From an uncultured beta proteobacterium (GTDB taxonomy: Bacteria > Pseudomonadota > Gammaproteobacteria > Burkholderiales > SG8-41), in assembly GCA_903889565.1 (NCBI GenBank), contig CAISYC010000045.1, forward strand, positions 1 to 64,000: DNA of 64,000 bases, given 5' to 3'. Position numbers and translations under genes: made by a program. The stretch's first letter is position 1, and each line of letters begins with the position of its first letter. Positions 8,090 to 16,715 of the stretch are shown in pieces. Under the pieces are notes generated by a model. It was not told the origin of the DNA. It ran no database searches and worked only from the letters and a program-made list of their open reading frames with translations.

Positions 8090-9730
8090 TCACTTGAAAG
8101 CCTGCGTCGCGATCGCCGCCGCCACGGCATCGAGGACATTGCGCCAATCACCGGCGCGCGCCTGCCGGAACAGTCGCAGCGACGGATACCACGGCATCGC
8201 ATCGCCCGCCGATCCGTAGCGCCAGTCGGGCATGTGCGCGAGCATCGTCCAGCAGGGTCTGCCGATCGCCCCGGCCAGATGCACGACGGTATTGTCGACG
8301 CTGACCACGAGATCGAGTGCTGCAATCAGTGCCGCGGTTTCTTCGATATCGTCGAGCGCTTCCGGCCACCATTGCAGATCAAAACCGGCGCGGCGCGCCG
8401 CCGCCAGTTCCTCTGCGCAATCGCCACGCTGCAGGCAAATAAAATGCGCGGCGCGCGCCTGTGCGAGCGGCAGGCAGGCGCCCAACTCGAGCGAACGCAG
8501 ACCGGCGCGCGTTTTTCGCGTGCCGCCGCGCCAGGCGAAACCGATCGTCGGCAAAACCCCGCTTTCGCGAAAACGCTGACGCCACGCCTCGACGCGTGCC
8601 GGATCGGCGACCAGATAGCCACGGTGCCGCGGAAAATCGGCGCTGCTGCGACGCAGATGCAGCGGCAGGCTGCCGATCGCAATTTGGCAATCGAGCGCAG
8701 GGTAGCGTCGCAGCCAGTCGCGGCTGCCGTCGCGCGGTCCGCCGTGCACGACCAGTTGCGGAAAGGAGCGCGCGATCAAAGCGGCCAGCCGGCTGTCGCA
8801 TTCGAGCACGACGCCGCCGGCGCGGGCGAGCAGATCCGGCAGGCAGCCGGCAAACATCACTTCGTCGCCCACGCCCTGCTCGCTGTAGACCAGCACGTGA
8901 TGCCGCGCCGCATCGGCGCCGTCCCACACCGGCAGGCCGAAATCGCGCCGCACATCGCGACCGCCGCGCCGGTGACGCCATTCGTAATCCGGCCAGCCGC
9001 GCGCAAAATCGTTGCGATACAGATGCGCGAGACCGCGGTTCCAGCGATATTCAATCGCCTGCGGATCCTGCGCAATCAGTGCCTCGTAATGAGCGAGGGC
9101 GGCGTCCCACTGCCCCTGCTCCTGCAACGCCAGCCCCAGATTGGCCTGCGCCGCCACCGACTGCGGATACGCCTGCGCAGCAGTCTCGAAATAATGCTGT
9201 GCGCGCTGCGCATCGGCCAGCTGCGTCAGATGCACAAGGCCGAGATTCACCAGCGCGCCGTGATGGCGCGGATCGGCGGCAAGCGTGCGCTCATAGGCAT
9301 CGATCGCCGCCACCGTGTCTTCGGTGCGATTGAGCGCGAGCCCGAGTTCAAACAGCAGGTCGGCGTTGTCCGGCTGTTGGCGCAGGCCCTGGCGCAGACA
9401 TTCAACGGCACCGGCCAGGTCGCCGGCCGTGCGCAACAGCCGGCCGTTGCCGGACAGCGCGGGCACCGAGAGGGGATTGTGCGCCAGCGCCAGTTCGAAA
9501 CAGTCACGGGCGTCCTCATAGGCACCGAGTTCGATATTGCATTCGCCCTGCCCGACCAATGCAGCGACGCAATCGGGGATCAGATCGAGCGCCTGTTGAT
9601 AGGCGTCGCGGGCGTGCCTGAATTGCCGCTGCGCCTGCAGCGCTGCTGCGCTTGCGCAAAACGCACGCGCCTGAGCGGTCGCGGCGCCGCCATCGCCTTC
9701 ACCCTGCGCCGCCGACTCGTGATCGCGCAC
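8090..9730 (-). CDS. TPR protein with GT-B glycosyltransferase-like C-terminus (paralog 4 of 5)
   Basis: The protein has TPR units from about residue 20 to 250 and a transferase-like domain with SEQGVGDEVMFAGC (283-296), FAWRGG (398-403), SVDNTVVHLAG (477-487) and MPWYPS (512-517). It groups with paralog 3 by keeping VDNT. The start is uncertain: no ATG fits between the upstream stop at 9772 and the first repeat. I chose GTG at 9730, which follows a GGGGG run and gives 546 residues. Unlike its relatives it lacks the basic amphipathic N-terminus, so it may have lost it or the start may lie elsewhere. Confidence 0.72.
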   Translation of the reverse strand: MRDHESAAQGEGDGGAATAQARAFCASAAALQAQRQFRHARDAYQQALDLIPDCVAALVGQGECNIELGAYEDARDCFELALAHNPLSVPALSGNGRLLRTAGDLAGAVECLRQGLRQQPDNADLLFELGLALNRTEDTVAAIDAYERTLAADPRHHGALVNLGLVHLTQLADAQRAQHYFETAAQAYPQSVAAQANLGLALQEQGQWDAALAHYEALIAQDPQAIEYRWNRGLAHLYRNDFARGWPDYEWRHRRGGRDVRRDFGLPVWDGADAARHHVLVYSEQGVGDEVMFAGCLPDLLARAGGVVLECDSRLAALIARSFPQLVVHGGPRDGSRDWLRRYPALDCQIAIGSLPLHLRRSSADFPRHRGYLVADPARVEAWRQRFRESGVLPTIGFAWRGGTRKTRAGLRSLELGACLPLAQARAAHFICLQRGDCAEELAAARRAGFDLQWWPEALDDIEETAALIAALDLVVSVDNTVVHLAGAIGRPCWTMLAHMPDWRYGSAGDAMPWYPSLRLFRQARAGDWRNVLDAVAAAIATQAFK

Positions 9731-9771
9731 TGAAGCCCCCGCCGTGCTGATGCAATGGTATACGGCCGGCG

Positions 9772-10452
9772 CTAGCCGCCGCGTTGATCGACCCGCTGCA
9801 TGGCGGCCAGTTCCTGCCTCCATTCTGCGCTGTACTCGCAATCGCGATACTCGGCAAAGTACGGCCCGCCCAGCGTGTAATGCACGAGCGACGCATCGCT
9901 GCGCGGAGCGCTGTATCCGACCAGATGATTCCAGCGGTCGGGAATGGCGCCGATCAGTGCGTCGTCGCCCAGCCATTTGAACTGATGCAGTTCGAGTCCC
10001 GACGCAGTGTTCACGTAATCGGGCGTCAGCGCGCGACATTTCGCATTGTTGAACAACATCACGCTCGACCAGTTTTTCTTCTGGTAGGCGGTCTGCGGCT
10101 GGTCGAGAAACTTGCGCTGCTCCTTCGGCACATGGTCGTGCTTGACCACCATCACCGCGTAACGCTCGTCGCGCTGCGCGAACAGGCCGGCCACGTCGTC
10201 GAGCATAAGCATGTCGCAGTCCATGAACACCGACCAGCCGTCGTAGCCGGAAAGATAAGGCGTCAGAAAACGCGAAAACGAAAAGTCGGTCGACTGCAAC
10301 GGATGTCGCTCGCGCGTCATGATGCCTCCGAGTTGCGACAACATGATGGGCGCGACACTGACCGGCTGTGTTGCACGCGCATGAATGCTATAGGCGAGCA
10401 CGCTGTAGGCGAGCGCCTCACGTGGGTCGTAGCCGATGAATACTTGAATCAT
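9772..10452 (-). CDS. Glycosyltransferase with DxD motif (GT8-like)
   Basis: The 226-residue protein begins MIQVFIGYDPREALAYSV, typical of small glycosyltransferases annotated near GT8. It contains the metal/nucleotide-sugar motif FMDCDMLMLDD (DxD). A downstream stretch NWSSVMLFNNAKC and the C-terminal HYTLGGPYF resemble the substrate-binding part of the same fold. An AAGGA ribosome site precedes the ATG at 10452, and longer starts would have no such support. No membrane segment is seen, so it likely acts at the cytoplasmic face. The sugar it transfers cannot be told from sequence. Confidence 0.75.
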   Translation of the reverse strand: MIQVFIGYDPREALAYSVLAYSIHARATQPVSVAPIMLSQLGGIMTRERHPLQSTDFSFSRFLTPYLSGYDGWSVFMDCDMLMLDDVAGLFAQRDERYAVMVVKHDHVPKEQRKFLDQPQTAYQKKNWSSVMLFNNAKCRALTPDYVNTASGLELHQFKWLGDDALIGAIPDRWNHLVGYSAPRSDASLVHYTLGGPYFAEYRDCEYSAEWRQELAAMQRVDQRGG

Positions 10453-10511
10453 GCGTGCGTCCTTGTGTGCTGGCCGGATCTGCCCGTGCCCGGGCGTTAC
10501 AGCGTGCTGGG

Positions 10512-11174
10512 TCAGCCGGTGATTTTCTGCTCGACGTACTGGGTTCCGGCAGGCGTCGTCACCACCGACTGCACCCAGAATTCCCAAATGACGCCGGGGT
10601 GGTCGCGCGCGATATCGCTGACCAGCGCCATCCACCATTCGACCGGCTGGATCGTGCAGTGCGCGTTTTCGCCGTTCGGCAGGCGCTTGTGCGCCGGATA
10701 ACAGGCGACGTTGGCGAAGACGAAACGGTTGGCATAACCGAACAATTCACGGATGATCCACGGCAGATCCTGTTCGGGGCAGTGCTCGAGCACGTCGGTG
10801 CAGACCACGCCGTCGAATTTGCCCTCGGGCAACTTGCTGTAGGGTTCATAACAGGGGTCGTAACAGACCACCTCGCCAACGTCCCAGAAATCGATCACGC
10901 CGGGCCACAGCACACCGGCGGCGTCCTTGATCGGGCGCGGTTCATATTGCTTGCCCTTGCCGCAACCGTAATCGAGCACGGTATCGGCGCCGGTCTGCAC
11001 GACCAGCGACTTGATGCGATAAATCTGCGCATCGAGGCTGAAACCCGGAAAGGTATCCGCTGCCGGCCGGCCGAGAAATTCTTCGCCCTTCATATGCATC
11101 TGGCGGTACATCGCCTGCAGTTCAAGGTAATGCGGACTGGGATTGGCGCGACTGAAATTCATGGTCTTTATCAT
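10512..11174 (-). CDS. Class I SAM-dependent methyltransferase
   Basis: The 220-residue protein has the SAM-binding motif VLDYGCGKGKQYEP near residue 66 and the downstream motif DGVVCTDVLEHCPE near 121. These are typical of class I methyltransferases acting on small molecules or sugars. The ATG at 11174 overlaps the upstream stop codon in an ATGA arrangement, so the two genes are translationally coupled. It probably modifies the glycan or its precursor (inference from operon context). Confidence 0.78.
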   Translation of the reverse strand: MIKTMNFSRANPSPHYLELQAMYRQMHMKGEEFLGRPAADTFPGFSLDAQIYRIKSLVVQTGADTVLDYGCGKGKQYEPRPIKDAAGVLWPGVIDFWDVGEVVCYDPCYEPYSKLPEGKFDGVVCTDVLEHCPEQDLPWIIRELFGYANRFVFANVACYPAHKRLPNGENAHCTIQPVEWWMALVSDIARDHPGVIWEFWVQSVVTTPAGTQYVEQKITG

Positions 11175-12946
11175 TCCCCGTGCGGCGGTTGCTGCGAATT
11201 AAAAACGCTGTCCCGCCAAGAGTGCAAGGATTGTGCCACATCCCCGATCAGCGAGTCCCATGATCCATGCGCGGGTTGGCGAAATACCCGCACCGACGGA
11301 TACCACGGCATGGTCTCGCCGCGCGCGCCGTAACGCCATTCCGGGCTGTGCGGCGCAAGCACCCACACCGGTCGGCCGAGCGCGCCGCCCAGATGAATGA
11401 CCGCCGTGCAAACGCTCACCACTAGGTCGAGCGCGGCAACCAGCGCGGCAGTCTCTTCGAAATCCTCGCGCGCTTCGCGCCAGCGGTGAATCGGCACGCC
11501 GGTCGCGCCTTCGACTTGCGCGATCTCGGCGCTGCAATCGGTATATTGCAGATCGACAAAATGCGCGCCCTTCAACGCCAGCAGCGGCGCCCATTGGGCG
11601 AGTGGAATTGAGCGCACCGGTGCGCGGGTCTTGTAGGTGCCGCCCTGCCATGAAATGCCGATCCGGGGACCGGGCCCGAGCGCAGCGAGTCGGCTGCGCC
11701 AGGCCGCAATGCGGGCCGGGTCGGCGAAAAGATATCCGCTGTGGCGCGGAAAATCTTCGATGTTTCTGCGCAGGTATTGCGGCAGGCTGCCCATTGCAAT
11801 CTGCGCGTCCACCGGCAAATCCGCTGGCGCCGACGCGGCCAGCACCTGCGCGCGCGGGAAGGAGCGGCGAAACAGCGGCAGTAGTTTTTGCGAACACTCG
11901 ACGACGCAATGGCGGCTGGCCGCGATCATCTGCGGCAGGCAGGATGCGAACATGATTTCGTCGCCAATGCCCTGCTCGCCGTAAATCAGCAGGTGCAACG
12001 CCCCCGCATCCTCGCCGCGCCACAGCGGATGCGTCGCCGTGCGCGACTGACGGTCCTTGCTGCGCAGGCGCAGGTCGTAATCATTCCAGCCGCGCGCAAA
12101 ATCGTGCTGCAGCAGATAGCACAGCGCGCGGTGCCACAAGGCGAGTTCGAAGCCCGGTCGCGCGGCGATTGCCGCACTGTAATTTTCGATCGCCTCGTCG
12201 AGGCGGCCGAGTTCCTGCAATACGATACCGAGATTGTTCAGCAGTTCCGCGTCGCCGCCATTCTGCGCGCGCGCTCGCAGGTAATACCCGAGCGCATCCT
12301 GCGGGCGGTGCATTTTCTGCAGCGTGAAACCCAGACTCAGCAGCACTTCGTAATCGTCCGGCCGCTCGTTCAGCAATTGGCGCAGATGCGCTTCGGACTG
12401 CGCGTATTGTTCGTGTTGAAGGCGCTCAATGGTGAGATTGCGCACAATATCCGGCAGGCGGGGTGCCAGCTCGAATGCGCGCGTAAATGCGGCAAGCGCT
12501 CCGGCGTGATCGCCGAACGACTGGCAGGCCAGACCGAGATTGGAGTGCGCCATGGCGTTGGCCGGCTCAAGTGCGATGGCCGCGGCGTAACAGGCTTTGG
12601 CGGCATCGAAATCGCGTCGCAGCAAGTAGACATTACCGAGCGCCTGCCGCGCGTCGGCAAACGCAGGCTGCGCGGCGAGTGCTTGCTGCAGATGCCGTTC
12701 GGCGGCATCGAGACGTTCCTGTTTGCCGAGCAGGGAGCCGAGCAGGAAATGCGCGTCGGCGCCGGCCGGATCCAGCGCGAGCGCCTGACGGTAGTCAGCC
12801 TCTGCGCCAGCCTCGTCGCCCGCGGACTGCCGGCGGAATCCGTGCTGCAACAGTTGCGCCGCCGCGCCGGTTTGATTGCGGCGGCGCCGACGGCTGCCGA
12901 ACCAGCGTGCGAATAAATTTTTGAGAATCAATGGGGCGACAGGCAC
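11171..12946 (-). CDS. TPR protein with GT-B glycosyltransferase-like C-terminus (paralog 5 of 5)
   Basis: This first gene of the operon encodes 591 residues with TPR units from about 27 to 290. The transferase-like domain shows GEQGIGDEIMFASC (323-336), GISWQGG (430-436), SVCTAVIHLGG (511-521) and MPWYPS (546-551). It shares the Cys-for-Asp change with paralogs 1 and 2. The start is a GTG at 12946 with no clear Shine-Dalgarno; a TATAAT box only 13 bases upstream would give a nearly leaderless message. A TTG at codon 6 is an alternative. The N-terminus LILKNLFARWFGSRRRRR is basic and amphipathic. Confidence 0.76.
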   Translation of the reverse strand: MPVAPLILKNLFARWFGSRRRRRNQTGAAAQLLQHGFRRQSAGDEAGAEADYRQALALDPAGADAHFLLGSLLGKQERLDAAERHLQQALAAQPAFADARQALGNVYLLRRDFDAAKACYAAAIALEPANAMAHSNLGLACQSFGDHAGALAAFTRAFELAPRLPDIVRNLTIERLQHEQYAQSEAHLRQLLNERPDDYEVLLSLGFTLQKMHRPQDALGYYLRARAQNGGDAELLNNLGIVLQELGRLDEAIENYSAAIAARPGFELALWHRALCYLLQHDFARGWNDYDLRLRSKDRQSRTATHPLWRGEDAGALHLLIYGEQGIGDEIMFASCLPQMIAASRHCVVECSQKLLPLFRRSFPRAQVLAASAPADLPVDAQIAMGSLPQYLRRNIEDFPRHSGYLFADPARIAAWRSRLAALGPGPRIGISWQGGTYKTRAPVRSIPLAQWAPLLALKGAHFVDLQYTDCSAEIAQVEGATGVPIHRWREAREDFEETAALVAALDLVVSVCTAVIHLGGALGRPVWVLAPHSPEWRYGARGETMPWYPSVRVFRQPAHGSWDSLIGDVAQSLHSWRDSVFNSQQPPHGE

Positions 12947-12958
12947 GAAGATTGCAGC

Positions 12959-12964
12959 ATTATA
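12959..12964 (-). promoter_or_regulatory. -10 box of the glycan operon
   Basis: A perfect TATAAT lies on the minus strand just before the GTG at 12946. A poor -35 candidate (TTACGG, 18 bases away) precedes it. The predicted start point near 12952 would leave only about six bases before the start codon, which agrees with the missing Shine-Dalgarno. An alternative promoter further up in the AT-rich stretch 12990-13040 cannot be excluded. Confidence 0.45.
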
Positions 12965-12976
12965 GGGGAGCTGCTA

Positions 12977-13006
12977 TTGACGCCGTAATTGAATGAAACA
13001 CATAAT
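12977..13006 (+). promoter_or_regulatory. Sigma-70 promoter of the FkbM/oxygenase operon
   Basis: TTGACG (12977-12982) and CATAAT (13001-13006) are spaced by 18 bases and each matches consensus at five of six positions. Transcription would begin near 13013 and reach the ATG at 13078. It sits back to back with the glycan operon promoter, so a single regulator could control both. Confidence 0.55.
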
Positions 13007-13077
13007 GTAACGATATATTTTTAAAAGATAAATCCGTTGCGCCGGCGGAATGACCGCGACGCGCGCACGAGGACCTG

Positions 13078-13914
13078 ATGAACCCAATTCGCATGTTATC
13101 CCGGGCGTTCCGGAAAGCGGTGCCGGCAGCGACCGCGGACGCGCCCGGCGCACCGCTCACCCTGGAGGCATACCAGGCGCTCGACCCGCATATCACCGTG
13201 CGCGAGGGCGACATCGAAGTCAACTTCGCGACACCGAACATTCCGGCACAGTTCCGCGTGCACACCCTGCGCAGCAAGGAACCCGACACCATCGAATGGA
13301 TTGCCGGCTTCGGCGCCGACGAGGTGCTGGTCGACATCGGCGCCAACGTCGGCATGTACACGATCTGGGCGGCCAAAACCCGCGGCATGCGCGTATTCGC
13401 GTTCGAGCCGGAATCGCAGAATTACGCATTGCTCTACCGCAACATCATCCGCAACGGGCTGTCGGACCGGGTCACCGGATTCTGCCTTGCATTGAGCGAC
13501 GAGATGGCCTACTCGCGGCTCTACCTGAGCGAGTTTCACGCCGGCGGCTCCTGCCACACCTTCGGCGAGCAACTCGACCACCGGCTCGAACACCGCGCAA
13601 GCAAATATTCGCAGGGCTGCATTTCGACCACACTGGACCGGCTGGTGGCGGATGCCGTGCTGCCGGTGCCTAACCATATCAAGATCGACGTCGACGGACT
13701 GGAGCACAAGGTGTTGCACGGCTGCGCCGAAACCCTGCGGGATTCCAGAGTCAAATCGGTGCTGGTCGAGATCAATACCAATCTCGAATTGCACCGTAAT
13801 ATCATTCGCGAAATGGCAGCGCTGGGTTTCGCTTATTCGCAGGACCAGGTAAGCAAGGCTTTGCGCTCGGAAGGCGCCTTCGCAGGAGTGGGCAATCATA
13901 TCTTCTGCCGTTGA
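13078..13914 (+). CDS. FkbM family methyltransferase
   Basis: The 278-residue protein has the FkbM pattern: VLVDIGANVGMYTIWAAKT near residue 83, FAFEPESQNYALLYRNI after it, and IKIDVDGLEHKVLHG near 198, which marks the substrate-side acidic motif. FkbM enzymes O-methylate sugars or hydroxy acids. An AGGA ribosome site precedes the ATG. The N-terminus MNPIRMLSRAFRKAV is another basic amphipathic start like those in the divergent operon. Its stop codon lies inside the reading frame of the next gene, so the two are probably co-translated. Confidence 0.85.
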   Translation: MNPIRMLSRAFRKAVPAATADAPGAPLTLEAYQALDPHITVREGDIEVNFATPNIPAQFRVHTLRSKEPDTIEWIAGFGADEVLVDIGANVGMYTIWAAKTRGMRVFAFEPESQNYALLYRNIIRNGLSDRVTGFCLALSDEMAYSRLYLSEFHAGGSCHTFGEQLDHRLEHRASKYSQGCISTTLDRLVADAVLPVPNHIKIDVDGLEHKVLHGCAETLRDSRVKSVLVEINTNLELHRNIIREMAALGFAYSQDQVSKALRSEGAFAGVGNHIFCR

Positions 13915-14698
13915 AGAGCACGTTCTCTACCAGATCGCGAACGCGACCGTCCGCGAGTATCCGTACGCGCACATCTATGTCGAAAACGTTTTCCCCGAGG
14001 ATTTCTACAATGAGATGCGCACCCACTGGCCGGGGGCGGATGCGCTGGTTACGCTGGCCGACACCGGACGCGTCTCGAAGGGTGCCTATCCGGAGCGCTT
14101 CGTGCTGCCCTTCTCGCAGGCGGATTTGCAGAAGCTCGATGACAAGCACCGTGCGTTCTGGCTTGAGTTCGGCGGCTGGTTTCTGCAGTACCGGTTCATG
14201 AATTCGGTCATCGGCAAATTTGAAAAATACGTGCGGGAGCGTTTCGGCGACGATATTTTTCGCAACACTTACACCGCGGAATCGCTGGTCGTGCGCGACC
14301 TGACCAACTACAGCATCGGTCCGCACACCGATGCGCCGCACCGCCTGCTGTCGATGCTGTTTTACTGCCCGGACGACGACAGCCGCGCCCACCTCGGCAC
14401 CTCGATTTATATGCCGCTCGATGCGGACTTTCGCTGCGAGGGCGGACCGCATTATCCGCATGATCGTTTTCGCAAGGTGAAAACGATGGAATACCGGCGC
14501 AATTCGCTGTTCGCCTTTATCAAGAACAACTATTCGTTCCACGGCGTCGGCCGTATCGACGATCAAAACGTGCAGCGCGACGTGCTACTCTACGACATAC
14601 GCGTGGAACAGCATCCGCGCGAATCCGCCCCGGCGCCGGCGCCAGGCAGCGGCCTCGGCCTCAGGATGCTGAAGCGCCTGGTCGGCGGCGGAAATTGA
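13895..14698 (+). CDS. 2OG-Fe(II) oxygenase-like protein, apparent non-AUG start
   Basis: The reading frame encodes a 2-oxoglutarate/Fe(II) dioxygenase-like protein: HTDAPHRLLSMLFYCPDD holds the HxD pair and YSFHGVGRI the distal His. Coding character extends upstream of the first ATG (14015) through EYPYAHIYVENVFPEDFYNE, the usual N-terminal strand of this family. Between an in-frame stop near 13849 and that ATG there is no ATG, GTG, TTG or CTG. An AGGAG at 13884-13888 is correctly spaced for ATC (13895) or ATA (13898), which overlap the end of the FkbM gene. I used 13895, giving 267 residues. A sequencing error or a truncated protein from 14015 are alternatives. The C-terminus LGLRMLKRLVGG is amphipathic. 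Confidence 0.7.
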   Translation: MISSAVEEHVLYQIANATVREYPYAHIYVENVFPEDFYNEMRTHWPGADALVTLADTGRVSKGAYPERFVLPFSQADLQKLDDKHRAFWLEFGGWFLQYRFMNSVIGKFEKYVRERFGDDIFRNTYTAESLVVRDLTNYSIGPHTDAPHRLLSMLFYCPDDDSRAHLGTSIYMPLDADFRCEGGPHYPHDRFRKVKTMEYRRNSLFAFIKNNYSFHGVGRIDDQNVQRDVLLYDIRVEQHPRESAPAPAPGSGLGLRMLKRLVGGGN

Positions 14699-14723
14699 CC
14701 CACATCATTACTGGAGCATAACC

Positions 14724-15047
14724 ATGGGATTGTTTGGTTCGGTATCGGGCAAGGACATCGATGTGTTTGCCAAGGGGCTCGTTCAGGATCTGGCAAAGCG
14801 TTATCCGCCGGCGCTGGACAAGGGCAGCGAACGCAAGATTTCGCAGAAGCGCCTGACGACCATACTTGAAGACACTTTCGCGCGGGCGGTCGAATTCCGC
14901 GGCCAGCACAAGCTCGGCGTCTACAAAAAGGCGCGGCTCGGCAACACCTTCCGCTGGGAATTGCAGGATATGGGCTACAGCGAAAAATTCGTCGAACTCG
15001 CCACCGAGGGCCTGATCGTCTATATCACCCGCAAAGCCGGCGATTGA
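14724..15047 (+). CDS. Small conserved-type protein of unknown function
   Basis: The 107-residue protein begins MGLFGSVSGKDIDVFAKGL after a good GGAG ribosome site and lies 25 bases behind the oxygenase, so it is probably the third gene of that operon. It is basic and soluble, with no signal peptide, membrane segment or known motif that I recognise. The C-terminal half (RWELQDMGYSEKFVELATEG) looks like a compact helical domain. The function is unknown. Confidence 0.7.
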   Translation: MGLFGSVSGKDIDVFAKGLVQDLAKRYPPALDKGSERKISQKRLTTILEDTFARAVEFRGQHKLGVYKKARLGNTFRWELQDMGYSEKFVELATEGLIVYITRKAGD

Positions 15048-15066
15048 ACTCCGCTGCCGGCGCTAT

Positions 15067-16704
15067 TCAGGGTGCGGGCGGCGGAACGTAGCCCGGGATC
15101 TTTGACAGATCGACATCGTCGATCTGGTGACGGTCCATGAACTGCTCGGCGTATTTCAGGTAAACCTTTTCCCACATGAACACGTCGAACAGGTCCGGAT
15201 CGATGTGGCCGCCGAGCTTGAATTTGCCGAGGATGGTCAGCGATTCGGTCAGCGTCTTGCCCTTCTTGTAGGGGCGGTCCTTGGCCGTCAGCGCCTCGAA
15301 AATGTCGGCGATCCCCATGCAGCGCGCCTGCACCGACATCTGTTCGCGCGTCAGCCCGCGCGGATAACCCTTGCCGTCCATGCGCTCGTGGTGGCCGCCG
15401 GCGTACTCGGCGACGTTTTTCAGGTGTTTCGGCCACGGCAACGCTTCAAGCATCTGGATCGTCACCTCGATGTGGTGATTGATGATCTGGCGCTCGGTCG
15501 CCGTCAGGGTTCCCGCGCGGATGGTCAGGTTTTCAACTTCATCGTCGGTCAGGAAATCCGTTTCCCTGCCATCAACATCGCGCCAGCGATACCTCGCGGA
15601 AATTTTCTGCACGCGCTGCTGGTCGGCGTCGTTCATGAGTTCGCCGCCCACATTGGCCGTGCGCAGAAATTCGCGATCTTCCTCGATTTCACGTAGGCGC
15701 TGCGCCAGTTGCGCATCGGCATCGGCTGCGGGATCGGCCAGCTTCGCCTTCAGCGCCGCGATTTCGGCGTCGCGCTTGAGCACCTCGAAGCGGGTGTCGA
15801 CGAGATGCACGCGGTCGAAAATGGTCTGCAGCTTGGTCGCCTTGTCCACCACGTGCACCGGTGTGGTGACCTTGCCGCAATCGTGCAGCAGGCCCGCGAT
15901 CTTCAGCTCATAGCGGTCCTTGTCGGTCATGCTGAATTCGCGCAGCGGCCCGACCTTGACCTCGTTGACCGCCTCGGCAAGCAGCATGGTCAGCTGCGGC
16001 ACGCGTGAACAATGACCTGCCGTATAGGGCGATTTGTCGTCGATCGCCGCGTTAATCAGGTTGATGAAAGACTCGAACAGGTTTTCGAGGTGGTTGATCA
16101 GCAGCCGGTTGGTCAGCGCGATCGCGGCCTGCGACGCCAGCGATTCGGCCAGCTGCTGGTCTTCCTTGGAAAATGCGCTGACACTGCCCGAACCCGGATC
16201 CTTGGCGTTAAGCAGCTGCAACACGCCAATGATTTCGTTTTCGTGGTTCTTCATCGGCACGGTGAGAAACGACTGCGAACGGTAACCGGTCTTCTTGTCG
16301 AAATTCTTGGTGCCGGCGAAATCGAAACCTTCTTCGGTATAGGCGTCCGCGATATTCACTGACTGGTCGTGATGCACGGCATAGGCCGCCACCATACTGG
16401 TGATCGGTGCGCCTTCCTTGTCGAACAGGTTGAGCGGATAGAACGGTATCGGCGTCCCGGTGGTACCGCCCATGGCGATGCCGAGCGTGTCGTTGCGCAT
16501 GATCTCGAATTTGAGCGAACGCTCCTCGGTCATGCGGTAGAGCGTTCCGCCGTCGGCGCGAGTGATTTTCTGCGCCGCCACCAGAATCGCCTCGAGCAAC
16601 CGGTTGATATCGGTTTCCTTCGACAGCGCCACACCGATCTGGTTGAGCTGCTCGAGTCGCTCGAACAGATTGGTCGGGTCCGGCGGACGGTGCATTTGGT
16701 TCAT
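15067..16704 (-). CDS. GAF-HD-GYP protein, probable c-di-GMP phosphodiesterase
   Basis: The 545-residue protein has an N-terminal GAF sensor (about residues 25-195) and a C-terminal HD-GYP domain. The HD pair is in LLHDCGK (274-275) and the signature HHERMDGKGYP (438-448) has the full HHExxDGxGYP pattern, so it should hydrolyse cyclic-di-GMP. An insertion of roughly 85 mostly charged, helical residues separates the HD part from the middle metal ligands. The start is uncertain: ATG at 16704 was chosen, while a TTG at 16728 would overlap the upstream gene. It is the last gene of the signalling operon, directly behind the GAF-ATPase. Confidence 0.85.
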   Translation of the reverse strand: MNQMHRPPDPTNLFERLEQLNQIGVALSKETDINRLLEAILVAAQKITRADGGTLYRMTEERSLKFEIMRNDTLGIAMGGTTGTPIPFYPLNLFDKEGAPITSMVAAYAVHHDQSVNIADAYTEEGFDFAGTKNFDKKTGYRSQSFLTVPMKNHENEIIGVLQLLNAKDPGSGSVSAFSKEDQQLAESLASQAAIALTNRLLINHLENLFESFINLINAAIDDKSPYTAGHCSRVPQLTMLLAEAVNEVKVGPLREFSMTDKDRYELKIAGLLHDCGKVTTPVHVVDKATKLQTIFDRVHLVDTRFEVLKRDAEIAALKAKLADPAADADAQLAQRLREIEEDREFLRTANVGGELMNDADQQRVQKISARYRWRDVDGRETDFLTDDEVENLTIRAGTLTATERQIINHHIEVTIQMLEALPWPKHLKNVAEYAGGHHERMDGKGYPRGLTREQMSVQARCMGIADIFEALTAKDRPYKKGKTLTESLTILGKFKLGGHIDPDLFDVFMWEKVYLKYAEQFMDRHQIDDVDLSKIPGYVPPPAP

Positions 16705-16715
16705 CAGCGGGTGCG

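Noticed and set aside
8234-9733. A 499-codon plus-strand frame
   Set aside because: Shadow of TPR-transferase paralog 4; composition is rich in Arg and Gln with no domain.
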